64,000 nt of DNA from Microthyrium microscopicum (lineage: Eukaryota; Ascomycota; Dothideomycetes; Microthyriales; Microthyriaceae), in contig MU004240.1 in assembly GCA_010405405.1 (NCBI GenBank), positions 1,498,814 through 1,562,813 of the forward strand, given 5' to 3'. This document shows positions 44,901 through 54,644 of this stretch, one piece after another. The stretch's first letter is position 1. Each line of letters opens with the position of its first letter. The translations under genes were made by a program, and so were the position numbers. The notes below the pieces were generated by a model that had not been told where the DNA came from, ran no database searches, and saw only the letters and a list, made by a program, of their open reading frames with translations.

Positions 44901-46112
44901 TAGAAGTTATGGGGAAGATGGGAAAAGCTGGAGACATTAGCTATAATATGATTGTCGAGTCATAACATCACTTTGCACTGGCTGTAGAAGAGCATATCCA
45001 AGTCAAAGTTCTATTATTCTCTAAGTTGTCTTTCGCATCATTGAGCCTTCTCGAGAAAACACAGCCTCATAGCCTTACATTCTATATTTCAGTGAACGTT
45101 CCACCCCCTTGTCTGCCATGTCCGAATCAGTGAATCAATACAAGTCTGTTAGGCCCGATGTTACTGTGACTAACGCAAGCGTCCGTGCTAGAGGTGTAGT
45201 CACAACTACTGCTCCTTTTCTGTTTGGCGTTGTATTCTGCAGACATCACGTTTGGCTACTGAGTTTGTTGTACCTGTTAATCGTTGGTTTTTAAGCAGTC
45301 TATGTACATCAAAAGTGATTGCAAGTTGTGGAAATAACTCTAGGGTATACAACGTGCGAATTATCACTGCCTGGTGGTTGTGCACGAGCTGATAGCAGAT
45401 ACAATCGAGACTTCGTTTGGATGTCTATCGGTAATGTATGCTGTGCAGGGCCCAATGAGGTAGTCTTGTGAAGTAAGCTGAGGTTGGTGTCTTTCCGACA
45501 TGAATCGAAAATGAATATTCTGTATCAACTCCGTGAAGATATCTTGTGCTAATTGCCTTGGAACTCATACGCGATCAATCTCCTCGTAGTCACTTCACAT
45601 CAATACCATGTGTAGCCCAAAATCTCTCGTGCTTTTCTCATGTCAAATACCGCCTTTGTACTCAGCATCGTCTGAAGTACTGGACATTAATTTGCACCAC
45701 GTACCCGTTTGATACAATCCAAAGGTTTGCAAACTGTCTTTCCTCCGATTGAAGTATTGGAATCCAACGTCCGGTTTGACCCAACGATGCCTTGGAAGAC
45801 ATAGCCATGGTCAAACGACTTGTCAAATAGTCAGTGAAGAAGTCTAGAATCAATGGGTATTAAAGAGTAGCTAATAGTGAGTTTTGGATCCATATCATCT
45901 TCATATCTAACTCATTGCAAAAATCAATTCTATCAACTTTCCAAGCCTGTTCTGGTCAACGGGTTCAACCACCTCCAATCTACAGTCTCTTCAACGGTCT
46001 TTCCATACTCATACTTCAACTCCGTTCTGGTCAACGGCTTCAATCACGTTCTGTGTACCTACGAAATCTGTCTGTCCTTGAATCAACCAGCTCGAACTGT
46101 TGTTGATTCAAC
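44901..46112. other. Intergenic, no gene seen
   Basis: This 1,212-bp gap has no credible ORF. It contains a 23-bp direct duplication (45951-45973 and 46025-46047, two mismatches), which lies just upstream of the repeat-protein start. Confidence 0.5.
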
Positions 46113-47409
46113 ATGGCCACTTGCTTGGTATGGGCAGGCATCTTTCATTGCGAACAAAAGTGCATAAAAATTCAAGCATCATATCCAAGGGCGCGGATTG
46201 CCAACTGGCTGCCTTGCAGTGGGGAATCACATGGCAAATTCAAAGGCAATATTATAGAGTGGTGTAAGCATATGAATCCAAATGCAAATACAAAAGACAC
46301 CCCTGAATCCAAGAGAATCTGTGGCCAGCTCCAAATTCTATCCGGGATGCCTCTTGGCCAAAAAGTGGAAAACCCTCAATATATACTGCAACACGAATCA
46401 TGCCATGAGAATCACTTGGCCAGACCTCCTGGGTTCGTGGGTTCCAAAAAAGACGAACATGATGTGAAGTACCAGATGAGAGTAGGATACGGCTGCATAC
46501 TCTATATGCTCGAAAAGGATATGTTCCAACTCTACGCCCTTGGCGACATTCCGATTGTCCTAAATGCCCAGAGAAGGTCACAATATCATATACTGTCTAG
46601 TGTCGTCGAAAACGACACCAAGATGGATATCGTAACATATACCCAAGGTTCACACTTGGCCTTGGCTGACGAAATCTGTAGAACGGAATACGAAGAGGTG
46701 AGTACTTGGTAACATAGCTCAAACCTTATTCTGACATAGGCAACAGTGGCACGCTCAATGGTATGACGAACAACGCGCCAAATTGAACGCCGGTCAGGCC
46801 ACGGATATCGCTGAAGGGAGTGGAGACGGTGTGCAAGCAAGCGGCTCTGGTGTGCAAGCAAGCGGCTCTGGTGTACAAGCAAGCGGCTCTAGTATACAAG
46901 CCCCTCAACACCTTGAAAACAGGCAGGGTGGATATGGTGCTCAAGGCACTAGGCATACTCAAAGCACTGCATATGGTCAAGATGCCCCTCAACACGTTGA
47001 TGATTGGCAAGGTGGATATGGTGCTCAAGGTACCAGACATACTCAAAGCACTGGATATGGTCAAGATGCCCCTCAACACGTTGACAATTGGCAAAGGGCA
47101 CCTGAATATGGTGCTCAAGGCACCAGACATACTCAACGCGCTGGATATGGTCAAGATGACCCTCAACACGTTGACGATTGGCAAAAGGCACCTGGATATG
47201 GTGCTCAAGGCACTAGACATACTCAAAGCACTCAATATGGTCAAGATGCCCCTCAACACGTTGACAATTGGCTAGGCACTCCAGCTGGGCATAGCACTCA
47301 GAGTGGGCAAGCGCGTGAAGCAAAAAAAAGGAGAGTCAGAGAAAAGTCAGCACAATCTGAAGAGTCTACAGGGAGCCGTAGGAGCGAGAGACCGAGAAGA
47401 CTGAGATGA
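46113..47409 (+). CDS. Lineage-specific tandem-repeat protein, 415 aa
   Basis: I do not recognise it. Exons are 46113-46697 and 46747-47409 with a 49-bp intron. The N-terminal ~195 residues are non-repetitive, with several Cys, PPGFVGSKKDEHDVKYQMRV and a folded look. Exon 2 starts WHAQWYDEQRAKLNAGQ and then has three to four VQASGSG units. Next come about four and a half units of 28-30 residues built on YGAQGTRHTQSTGYGQD and APQHVDNWQ. It ends in a basic stretch (AKKRRVREKSAQ, GSRRSERPRRLR) that resembles a nuclear localisation signal. The repeats are low in hydrophobic residues and rich in Gln, Gly and His, so they are probably disordered. The true start could lie upstream, because there is open sequence before 46113. 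The role is unknown. Confidence 0.65.
46831..46902 (+). repeat. 21-bp minisatellite encoding VQASGSG
   Basis: Units begin at 46831, 46852 and 46873, with a partial fourth. The third carries a few substitutions. Confidence 0.85.
46899..47275 (+). repeat. 84-90-bp tandem repeat encoding a 28-30-residue unit
   Basis: Four and a half units share GGTGCTCAAGGCAC and CCTCAACACGTTGA blocks. Units differ in length by a 6-bp insert (RAP/KAP versus none), all in frame. This leaves three frames open over the block. Confidence 0.9.
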
Positions 47410-48714
47410 TAAGAGGTGAGCACAGTAGGGAAGAAAAAAATAGGGGCTGGTCCTCACAGAAAGATGGTTATAATTCGGTACTTTCCCGTTCATTACATGT
47501 ATCTTCTCTAGTACCTATAACACCAAAAAAAAACGAAATCGAACACTCTTTTTGCAAATTAAGATGAGGCACTGGAAGGTAAAATGGTCCACTTGAATGT
47601 GCTCAAACCTCTTTACATCTATTTGAGATTGGTCAATCCGAAGAAGACCATACGTGTAAATATGAATAGTATTCATGATTGCATCATGAGATGAGATAGG
47701 TTGGTTGTGGAGATAATGGTCACTGATGCTTCAGCAATGATGAGATTTGAACAAGTATCAATTTGCCTTTCACACAGAAAATTGGGTTTGGAGTATTCTT
47801 ATTTCTTAAGTCATTTCACAGACGAGTTACCGGGACATTATATCAACTCGAAATAAGGCTGAGCTTGGATTTAAAGTTAGCACTTCTAGCATTATCAGAG
47901 AAACTTCATCTAAATTGTGAGAGATCTGGAGGCTCTTTCAACCAATCATCAGGAACAATTTTTTATTCTTGCCTGGCCTCTTCTGACTATCATTTTCAAT
48001 TCTAATTCCATGTACAATCAAACCAGTTTGTCTGTTGATTGCCTCGTTGGTCATTCACCGTTGGCGAGTCTCCAGTCTCCACCCCCGTGGTGTATATATC
48101 TCTCACCACTCTTCCATTATCCATAGGTATACCGACACTCTCCCATGAAGCTTCTCCAGGCTGGTCCTGATTTATCACGTCGTTTATTCTTCTATCATTG
48201 TTCTTTCCTGCTGCTTCATTTTCCCCCAAGGTACGCTCAACCAGTGATCAACCACCAAATCACAACATTTTAACATATTCGCAGTTCTAACATGGATTCT
48301 TCGATATAATTAACAAGCTAAAGGCTCTTCAGCAACAAAGATTGAACCTTCTAAATCCTTCCCAGTGATTCATCCCGCTCACAGCGCCTTCATCGCACCA
48401 AATCCCGAATGCCCCATCCTCGTACAATATCACCATCAGCGAACACTGCCGGTTATCACAGCATCAAGGGCATTATGTTTCACTATATAGTTACAGAAAC
48501 AGCAATCGATAATTTTCCGGGTCGTTTTCATGCATATAAAAATCAAAATCGTACGACCGCTACAATTCTGGCAGGCACAGAAACCCAGCACGAAAACGAC
48601 CGGGCCGTACTCCACGTGGAAAAAATTCTGCCTACGATAGACGAAAACTGGAAAAGAAAAACTTCTGTTCTTTCAATCGTGTTTCTCTCAATCATTTTTG
48701 TTATACGATTGCAA
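47410..48714. other. Intergenic, promoter of the GT2 gene
   Basis: This 1,305-bp gap is AT-rich in its first half and shows no gene. An in-frame ATG at 48409 could make the GT2 protein 102 residues longer. Confidence 0.5.
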
Positions 48715-50137
48715 ATGGCTAGTCCATTGTTGCTCTTTGTGGTGCTGTGGTGAGCATATCTCGTTATTTCCTTCAGTGGAAAGGTTAGCTAACATTCATA
48801 GTATCTTTCGATACCTTCGAACGATAGTGCACGCGGCGGTGTTCTATCTGGCTCGAAGGCAGATCGAATTACCAGAGAAACAAACGTTCACTGCACAGAA
48901 TGTCTCTGTTATCGTTCCGACCGTTGCATGTCCCGATGACAATGACCGATTGAGAGCATGTCTTCGCAGCATTGTCACCAGTAAGCCGGCCGCTATATAC
49001 GTGGTCACTGCTACACATCGGCTGTCCTACCTGGAATGGATAGCTGTTGAAGAATTCGAGTTTGCTGTCAACATCCAGGTATTGGGAGCCGAAAAGCTCA
49101 ACAAGCGAGTGCAGATGTGGGCAGCCCTCCGTCAGACCACCACGGAGCTAGTCGTATTTGCCGATGATAACGTCTTCTGGCCGAACGACTACCTCCAGTA
49201 CCTGACCCATGCGTTTGAGGACCCCGATGTTGGTGGCGCGGGCACCTTACAGCGCCTTAAGAGACACGAGAAGCCGAGCTTCTTCCACTTCTTGGGAACC
49301 TCGTACTTGGAACGACGGAACTTCAATACAGTCTCGCCAAATATGATCGACGGTGCAATCTCAACTCTCTCTGGACGGACCTCAGCCTTCCGAAAGTCTG
49401 TATTCGACAGCGAAACTTTCGAGCTGGAATTCCTTAACGACTCCTGGAAAGGCAAGCCGCTCAACGAGGGCGACGACAAGTTTCTCACTCGCTGGGTGTA
49501 CAAGCACGACTGGAAGATCCGACTCATTGCAGATGAGCGTGCTATTCTCGAAACGGAACTCGATTGCGGACTCAAATACTTCTCGCAATGCATGCGTTGG
49601 TCTCGCGGTCACTGGCGTGGCAACTTCCGAGTCATGAAGATGGAGTCATACTGGTACCGCAAGCATGTCTGGAGCCTGTATGCAACCTACCTTGGTCAAT
49701 TCCAAACGCCTTCGTTGCTTTTCGATGGAGTCTTGACGTACATGCTGTACTTGCTGCTTCTGGATTACAGTTCTTTGACCGTCAAGCTGAGCATGATAGT
49801 GTGGATTACCTGGGTTCTGTTGACCAAGGTCATCAAGTTAATCCCGCACTTGACACGCTATCCGAGTGACTTGAAGTACCTTCCGGCTGCAATTTTGTTC
49901 GCGTACTTCCATGGGCTCCTGAATGTCTACGCTTTATTGACGCTTCAGAATGTAAGTGACGAACCTTTTCCAAGACACTCCACACTAACAATACCTTCGC
50001 AGACATGCTGGGGAAATCGCAACCTTTCACATCCCTCTGATGAGAAGGCAATCATGGCATCTGCCTTCGAAGCATCCAGTGGATTGGAGAAGCAGCGCAG
50101 ACCCGACATTCGGTCCAGAAAGAGTTTCCTGAAATGA
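48715..50137 (+). CDS. Hyaluronan-synthase-like GT2 glycosyltransferase (Cps1 type), membrane
   Basis: Exons are 48715-48749, 48802-49951 and 50003-50137, giving 439 residues. Introns are 52 bp (GCTAAC branch) and 51 bp. The family A catalytic domain shows NVSVIVPTV, then FADDNVFWPNDYLQYL (the donor/Mg Asp pair), GAISTLSGRTSAFRK, GDDKFLTRWVY and the processive-type QCMRWSRGHWRGNF, equivalent to QxxRW. Membrane segments lie at the N-terminus and after residue ~320 (LLFDGVLTYMLYLLLL and two more). Such enzymes build a cell-surface polysaccharide at the plasma membrane. The product is not known for this group. I prefer the start MASPLLLF. An upstream ATG at 48409 in the same frame would add 102 residues including another hydrophobic run (VLSIVFLSIIFVIRL). 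Confidence 0.9.
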
Positions 50138-51453
50138 TAGGATCGACCTTGGAGAAAATGATAGTGGCAAAAAGTGTTGAAGTCAAAAAGTTCGATTGTT
50201 TTTGAATGTACGAGTATCCGCATGCATCGCACAAAAATGACTCTAGAAAGAGAATATAATCAAACCTGTTGTCTTGATCAACTCTTCTCGCGTGTACCAA
50301 CCCTCTCTCGCCTCAACTTACCTTTAGAGATATCGAGAGATGAACATAGCACGACGATTGGTGACCGGCGGGCGGCCCTAGTCGCCTTTTATACGTATAA
50401 TGAATTAGGCATCAGTTTCTTATAGAAGCTGACTTCCTTAGCCCTGTCACTGGATCAACTTTATGCATCAATGACTGGGATGCTGGGCGGGCCTTGTATG
50501 GAGATGCCGTAGTTTTCACAGGGCGTAATAGAGTTCCGGTTACCGCCGCTTCAATGCAGCAACGTCCTCTTTGGTAAGGTCATCGGCCTCATACTTGAGC
50601 GGTTAAGCGGTCTGCAGGATGTCTGCTGGTGTTTTCAGCCACATTGAATTCCAGGCCCCGGATGAAAATCTGTGTGGGGAAGGGTATTGTTTGAGAGCAC
50701 AGCCTCCAGGAACTTGGTCATACAGAAAGCTTCGCCTACATTAATTTAAGGGTGGCGGTCAATGGCTCCTGGAGGATGGCGCATTGATGATGGATCAAAG
50801 GTATGACGGTGTTTGGAGTCCATATTGTGTTCTTGACAGAAGATGAACTGGTAATCGATGTTGGTGTTGTCGATCGAGACGGGGTAAAAGTGATATCGAG
50901 GTTGAAGTACCTGTTAGTTCAAGCCTCGGGGTAGATAGAGTCCAGGTGTCAGCTCCTCGATCCATCTGCACTGCTTGCATGGTCATCTTCAGCTTGTGCT
51001 GCATAAAACAAGGTATTGCAGAGATCTCGAGATGCAAAGAAAGACTGGGGGCCGAATGTATGAAGGAGGAAGCGGGCGCAGGTGATGGCAGTATATATTA
51101 AATGGGAAGTCGCGATGAAAAATGGAGCTATAATCTGCACCGCCACAGCGGTCTCCCATTCCATCTCATCTCCAGGTTCGTTTGTACGTACTCCTATAAA
51201 CAAAAACAGTTGCCTAGCATCAATCCCTAATTGACCGGCCTCATCATACAAAGCTAGCAAACAATATAAAGCTTGTCCGTCCACAGCTTTCTCTACGCGC
51301 AGTGTGGCCTTCTGCGCACCTTGACCCCAACCTCCCCGACAACATCACAGACCAATTCAAATCTCCATCAGTTTGGCGGACCATCACTAGACTGCTCCAG
51401 CACAATTCTGTCAAGCTGGATCATACATTAGCATTGCGCTGCTTTTCAGCAAG
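50138..51453. other. Intergenic between the GT2 and ABC transporter genes, with a possible relic
   Basis: This 1,316-bp gap contains the RTA1-like remnant listed separately (50949-51284). Nothing else is supported. Confidence 0.5.
50949..51284 (-). pseudogene. Possible relic of an RTA1-like lipid-translocating protein
   Basis: A 111-residue frame contains VQIIAPFFIATSHLIYTAIT, a spacer, SRDLCNTLFYAAQ and then breaks down. The order AP-F-A---Y, a polar gap and a D-centred hydrophobic segment ending in Q resembles the middle of RTA1-domain proteins, which normally have seven membrane segments over ~300 residues. No other RTA1 segment is found nearby. It could be a decayed gene fragment or a chance frame. 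Confidence 0.25.
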
Positions 51454-54210
51454 ATGATTCTATCTACACTTGTCGTTGACGACGGCATACAAACTGCAAT
51501 TGCCATCCTCGACTATCTCCATTCCCCTCTGGTTGGATTCTATTTCGTCGGATCACAAATCTTCTCATTGCTCAGAGTACAAAAGCCTGCGAAAGTAGTC
51601 GTCAGTCAACGGAAGAGATATACTGTCATTGCATCTTTATTTCTCATCTTCGTGCTCTACATCGCCCAGGCCATATTTTACATATCTGAGGCCATCGATC
51701 AACGCGTCAGCGCGCAACATAGCATCATTCATGTTCTCGGTGGAGCCCTCATATTCCTGTGTCTGCCATTTGCAATTTTAGGCAGCGAAAATCCCATATG
51801 GCATCCATTTTACGGCTCCTGGCTAGTTGGCGCGGCCATTGAAGTGGTCTTGTGCGGGCTTCACGCTAAAGTGGGCGAGACCAGCGATCTTGTCCTCGTT
51901 GGACTGACTGGAGCCCGGATCGTGGTTTTTGCAATTCTTCTCATCACTGCTTTGATGATGTTCTTGGAGCAACGAGGAGAGGTGCCAAAGAACGATGAAG
52001 AGGGTCAATCACTCTTGGCTAATGAACAAACAACTACTACAGACCAAAATGGAACCGCCAATAAAACCCCTAGTTATGGTTCAACACCAAACGGCACCGC
52101 CAATGGCACTGCCAATGGTACTGCCACTGGCGAGGAAGCTGAGGAAGAGGAAGACGATAAAGACATCAAGGAAAAGCAGCGCAAGCGTCTGGAGGCAGAG
52201 GGTGGCTGGATCGGTTACCTCAAAGGCTTCATGATCTTCCTTCCTTACATTTGGCCAAAAAATGACTGGAAAGGAAAGGTTTGCATAGCCATCATGGCTT
52301 ACGAGATCGTTGTTGAACGATTTTTGAACATTTTGACACCGCGACAAATCGGTATCATAACGAACCGTCTGTCAGATGGCTCTGGTGTTATGCCATGGAA
52401 AGAGACGTTCCTCTGGTTCTTTTTGAGATGGATCAACAGTGGTTCTGGTCTTGGAATGCTCTCCTGGATTGCAACCACTTACGTCAATAATTACTCGTAC
52501 CAAAAGATATGCGACATTTCCTTCAATCATGTTATGGGATTGTCTATGGATTTCCACTCGAACAAAGATTCTGGAGAAGTGCTGAAATCTGTGGAGCAAG
52601 CAAATGCTTTAAACAGTCTCCTGGAAGTTGTCCTTGATATTTCCCCAATTCTCATTGATTTCGCGCTGGCTCTGGTCTACGTCACGTACTTATTCGACAT
52701 TTACCTGGCATATATCATATGTGTTCTATGTATCTTCTACGTCTGGCTTGGAATCACCATGACTGCATGGGCGCAGCCAATGCGTCGAAAGACTGTGGAG
52801 GCCTCTCGCGCAGAGAACAAGACAGTCTACGAGTCCATTTCCAACTGGCAAACAGTCTCCTACTTCAATCGAGGACAATACGAGCGCGGCCGGTACAAGG
52901 ATGCAATTCAAAATTACATCAACTGGATGTGGAAATCTCTGTACCGAAACTACCTTGGCTACGCTTTGCAATCACTGCTTATGACCGTTGCATTTTGTTC
53001 TTGTTCACTCATCGCCATTTGGGAGATCAGCTCTGGCCGTAAGCCTGTCGGCAATTTTGTCACGTTTCTTATGTACTGGTCTACCATAACCATCCCCCTT
53101 TATACCCTCGCCCGCTCATACCGCGAAGTTGCTAGCATGATGGTCAACGCTGAGCGCGTCCTGCAGCTCCTGCAAACACCCACAACAGTCCCAGAAGCTC
53201 CCAACGCCAAACATCTAGACATGACTGAGGGCTCCGTCGAGTTCGATGCCGTCAAGTTCCACTACGACGAGCGCAAGCCAGTTCTCAAAGACCTTTCCTT
53301 CAAAGCCGAGCCCGGCCAAACCATCGCTCTCGTCGGCGAAACAGGTGGAGGAAAATCAACTGTGCTTAAGCTCCTCTTCCGCTTCTACGACGTCACCTCC
53401 GGTGCCATCCGCATCGACGGGCAAGACATCCGAGAGCTTACCATCGAAAGTCTCCGCGAAGTCCTTGGCGTCGTTCCCCAAGATCCATCCATGTTCAACC
53501 AGACTATTGCGCAAAACATCCGATATGCCCGCCTCGATGCCACCGATGAGGATATCGAAGAGGCCTGCAAAGCTGCCGCCGTCCACGAGAAGATCATGAG
53601 CTTCCCCGATGGCTACAAGAGCAAAGTTGGCGAGCGCGGTGTCAAGCTCTCGGGTGGCGAACTCCAGCGCATCGCCATCGCACGCGTTCTCGTCAAGAAT
53701 CCACGCATTGTTATGCTCGACGAAGCCACATCCGCAGTTGACTCAGCCACTGAACAGCTAATCCAAGAAGCTTTTAAGCGTCTCGCTGCCGGCCGTACCA
53801 CATTCGTCGTCGCCCATCGTCTTTCCACAATCATGGAAGCGGACCTTATCCTTGTCATCGACCACGGCGAAGTGGTTGAGCGCGGCACACATGAGGAGCT
53901 GTTGGAGAAGGGCGGTAAGTATCTTGAACTGTGGACGAAGCAGACGGCAGCCAAGTCGAAGACGCCCAGTAGAATTGGGTCCAGCGAGAACGTACCTGCA
54001 ATCGTCAACGATTTGCCTAAGGAGACGTATACGCGCGAATTGGAGCGGCACTTTGTCGCAGGTAGTCAGGAGGATACGTCCGATGACGGTACGGAACGCG
54101 AAGCCGGTGGTCCTTCAGGCACTCAACAGCAGCCGTTGATAACATTGACGCCTGCCGAAGATGATACGAGTGCGTCATCAGCGGAGGGAAAGAAGAAGAA
54201 GGATGATTGA
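51454..54210 (+). CDS. hmt1: HMT1-type ABC half transporter (heavy-metal tolerance)
   Basis: A single exon of 918 residues. An extra N-terminal membrane domain (~1-180, five hydrophobic segments) precedes an acidic linker with NGTANGTANGTA repeats and EEAEEEEDDKDIKEKQRKR. The ABC membrane domain (~260-545) begins GYLKGFMIFLPYIWP. The nucleotide-binding domain has Walker A GETGGGKST, Q-loop VVPQDP, signature LSGGELQR, Walker B IVMLDEATS and switch His in VAHRLSTI. The TMD0-TMD-NBD plan matches fission-yeast Hmt1, a vacuolar half transporter that moves phytochelatin- or glutathione-type conjugates and gives cadmium tolerance. It would work as a homodimer. The C-terminal ~90 residues are polar and end in a Lys-rich run. 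The start directly follows an AG-rich leader and agrees with family N-termini. Confidence 0.93.
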   Translation: MILSTLVVDDGIQTAIAILDYLHSPLVGFYFVGSQIFSLLRVQKPAKVVVSQRKRYTVIASLFLIFVLYIAQAIFYISEAIDQRVSAQHSIIHVLGGALIFLCLPFAILGSENPIWHPFYGSWLVGAAIEVVLCGLHAKVGETSDLVLVGLTGARIVVFAILLITALMMFLEQRGEVPKNDEEGQSLLANEQTTTTDQNGTANKTPSYGSTPNGTANGTANGTATGEEAEEEEDDKDIKEKQRKRLEAEGGWIGYLKGFMIFLPYIWPKNDWKGKVCIAIMAYEIVVERFLNILTPRQIGIITNRLSDGSGVMPWKETFLWFFLRWINSGSGLGMLSWIATTYVNNYSYQKICDISFNHVMGLSMDFHSNKDSGEVLKSVEQANALNSLLEVVLDISPILIDFALALVYVTYLFDIYLAYIICVLCIFYVWLGITMTAWAQPMRRKTVEASRAENKTVYESISNWQTVSYFNRGQYERGRYKDAIQNYINWMWKSLYRNYLGYALQSLLMTVAFCSCSLIAIWEISSGRKPVGNFVTFLMYWSTITIPLYTLARSYREVASMMVNAERVLQLLQTPTTVPEAPNAKHLDMTEGSVEFDAVKFHYDERKPVLKDLSFKAEPGQTIALVGETGGGKSTVLKLLFRFYDVTSGAIRIDGQDIRELTIESLREVLGVVPQDPSMFNQTIAQNIRYARLDATDEDIEEACKAAAVHEKIMSFPDGYKSKVGERGVKLSGGELQRIAIARVLVKNPRIVMLDEATSAVDSATEQLIQEAFKRLAAGRTTFVVAHRLSTIMEADLILVIDHGEVVERGTHEELLEKGGKYLELWTKQTAAKSKTPSRIGSSENVPAIVNDLPKETYTRELERHFVAGSQEDTSDDGTEREAGGPSGTQQQPLITLTPAEDDTSASSAEGKKKKDD

Positions 54211-54644
54211 ACAGTTTGAACCAAGAACTCGAAAGCATCAAATAGGATGCGGAAACGGGAACAGCGACTTGAACGCATGAGCCTCGAACAGTGTGCGCGT
54301 TTCCATCCTGAATATTTATGATTGCTGCATCTCAGCATGGCGTTAAGGAAGGCTGCCATTGTATAGATCTCATTGTCCACTGCGACGCTTAAAATGATCC
54401 TAGAAACGACTTATGATGAATACCCTATTCAGATAGATATCAAAAAAATACGTTATCGAAAAATGTTGATGTTCTCATTCCTAGAACTAGACCCTATCTA
54501 ACAATGCAAAGAGTGAGAAAAGTAAAGAATCGTTTGAATATCCGCTGAAACACCTTCTTTTGACCACAGACTATTCTGTTCATGATAAGAATGACGAAGT
54601 TGTTAGAAGTCGGTAAGTCTCCACAACAGCACGACTCAAGGCTT
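54211..54644. other. Convergent 3' intergenic region, hmt1 / eIF3c
   Basis: This is a 434-bp gap between converging genes. No feature is recognised. Confidence 0.6.

Noticed and set aside
46726-47259. 177-codon minus-strand ORF with repeated ALSMSGALSTI units
   Set aside because: It lies antisense to the tandem-repeat exon. The repeat unit length is a multiple of three, so several frames stay open by construction. The sense frame continues into a non-repetitive basic tail and joins exon 1 by a good intron.
46820-47275. 151-codon plus-strand ORF over the same repeat
   Set aside because: Another frame held open by the repeat period. It has no link to the upstream exon.
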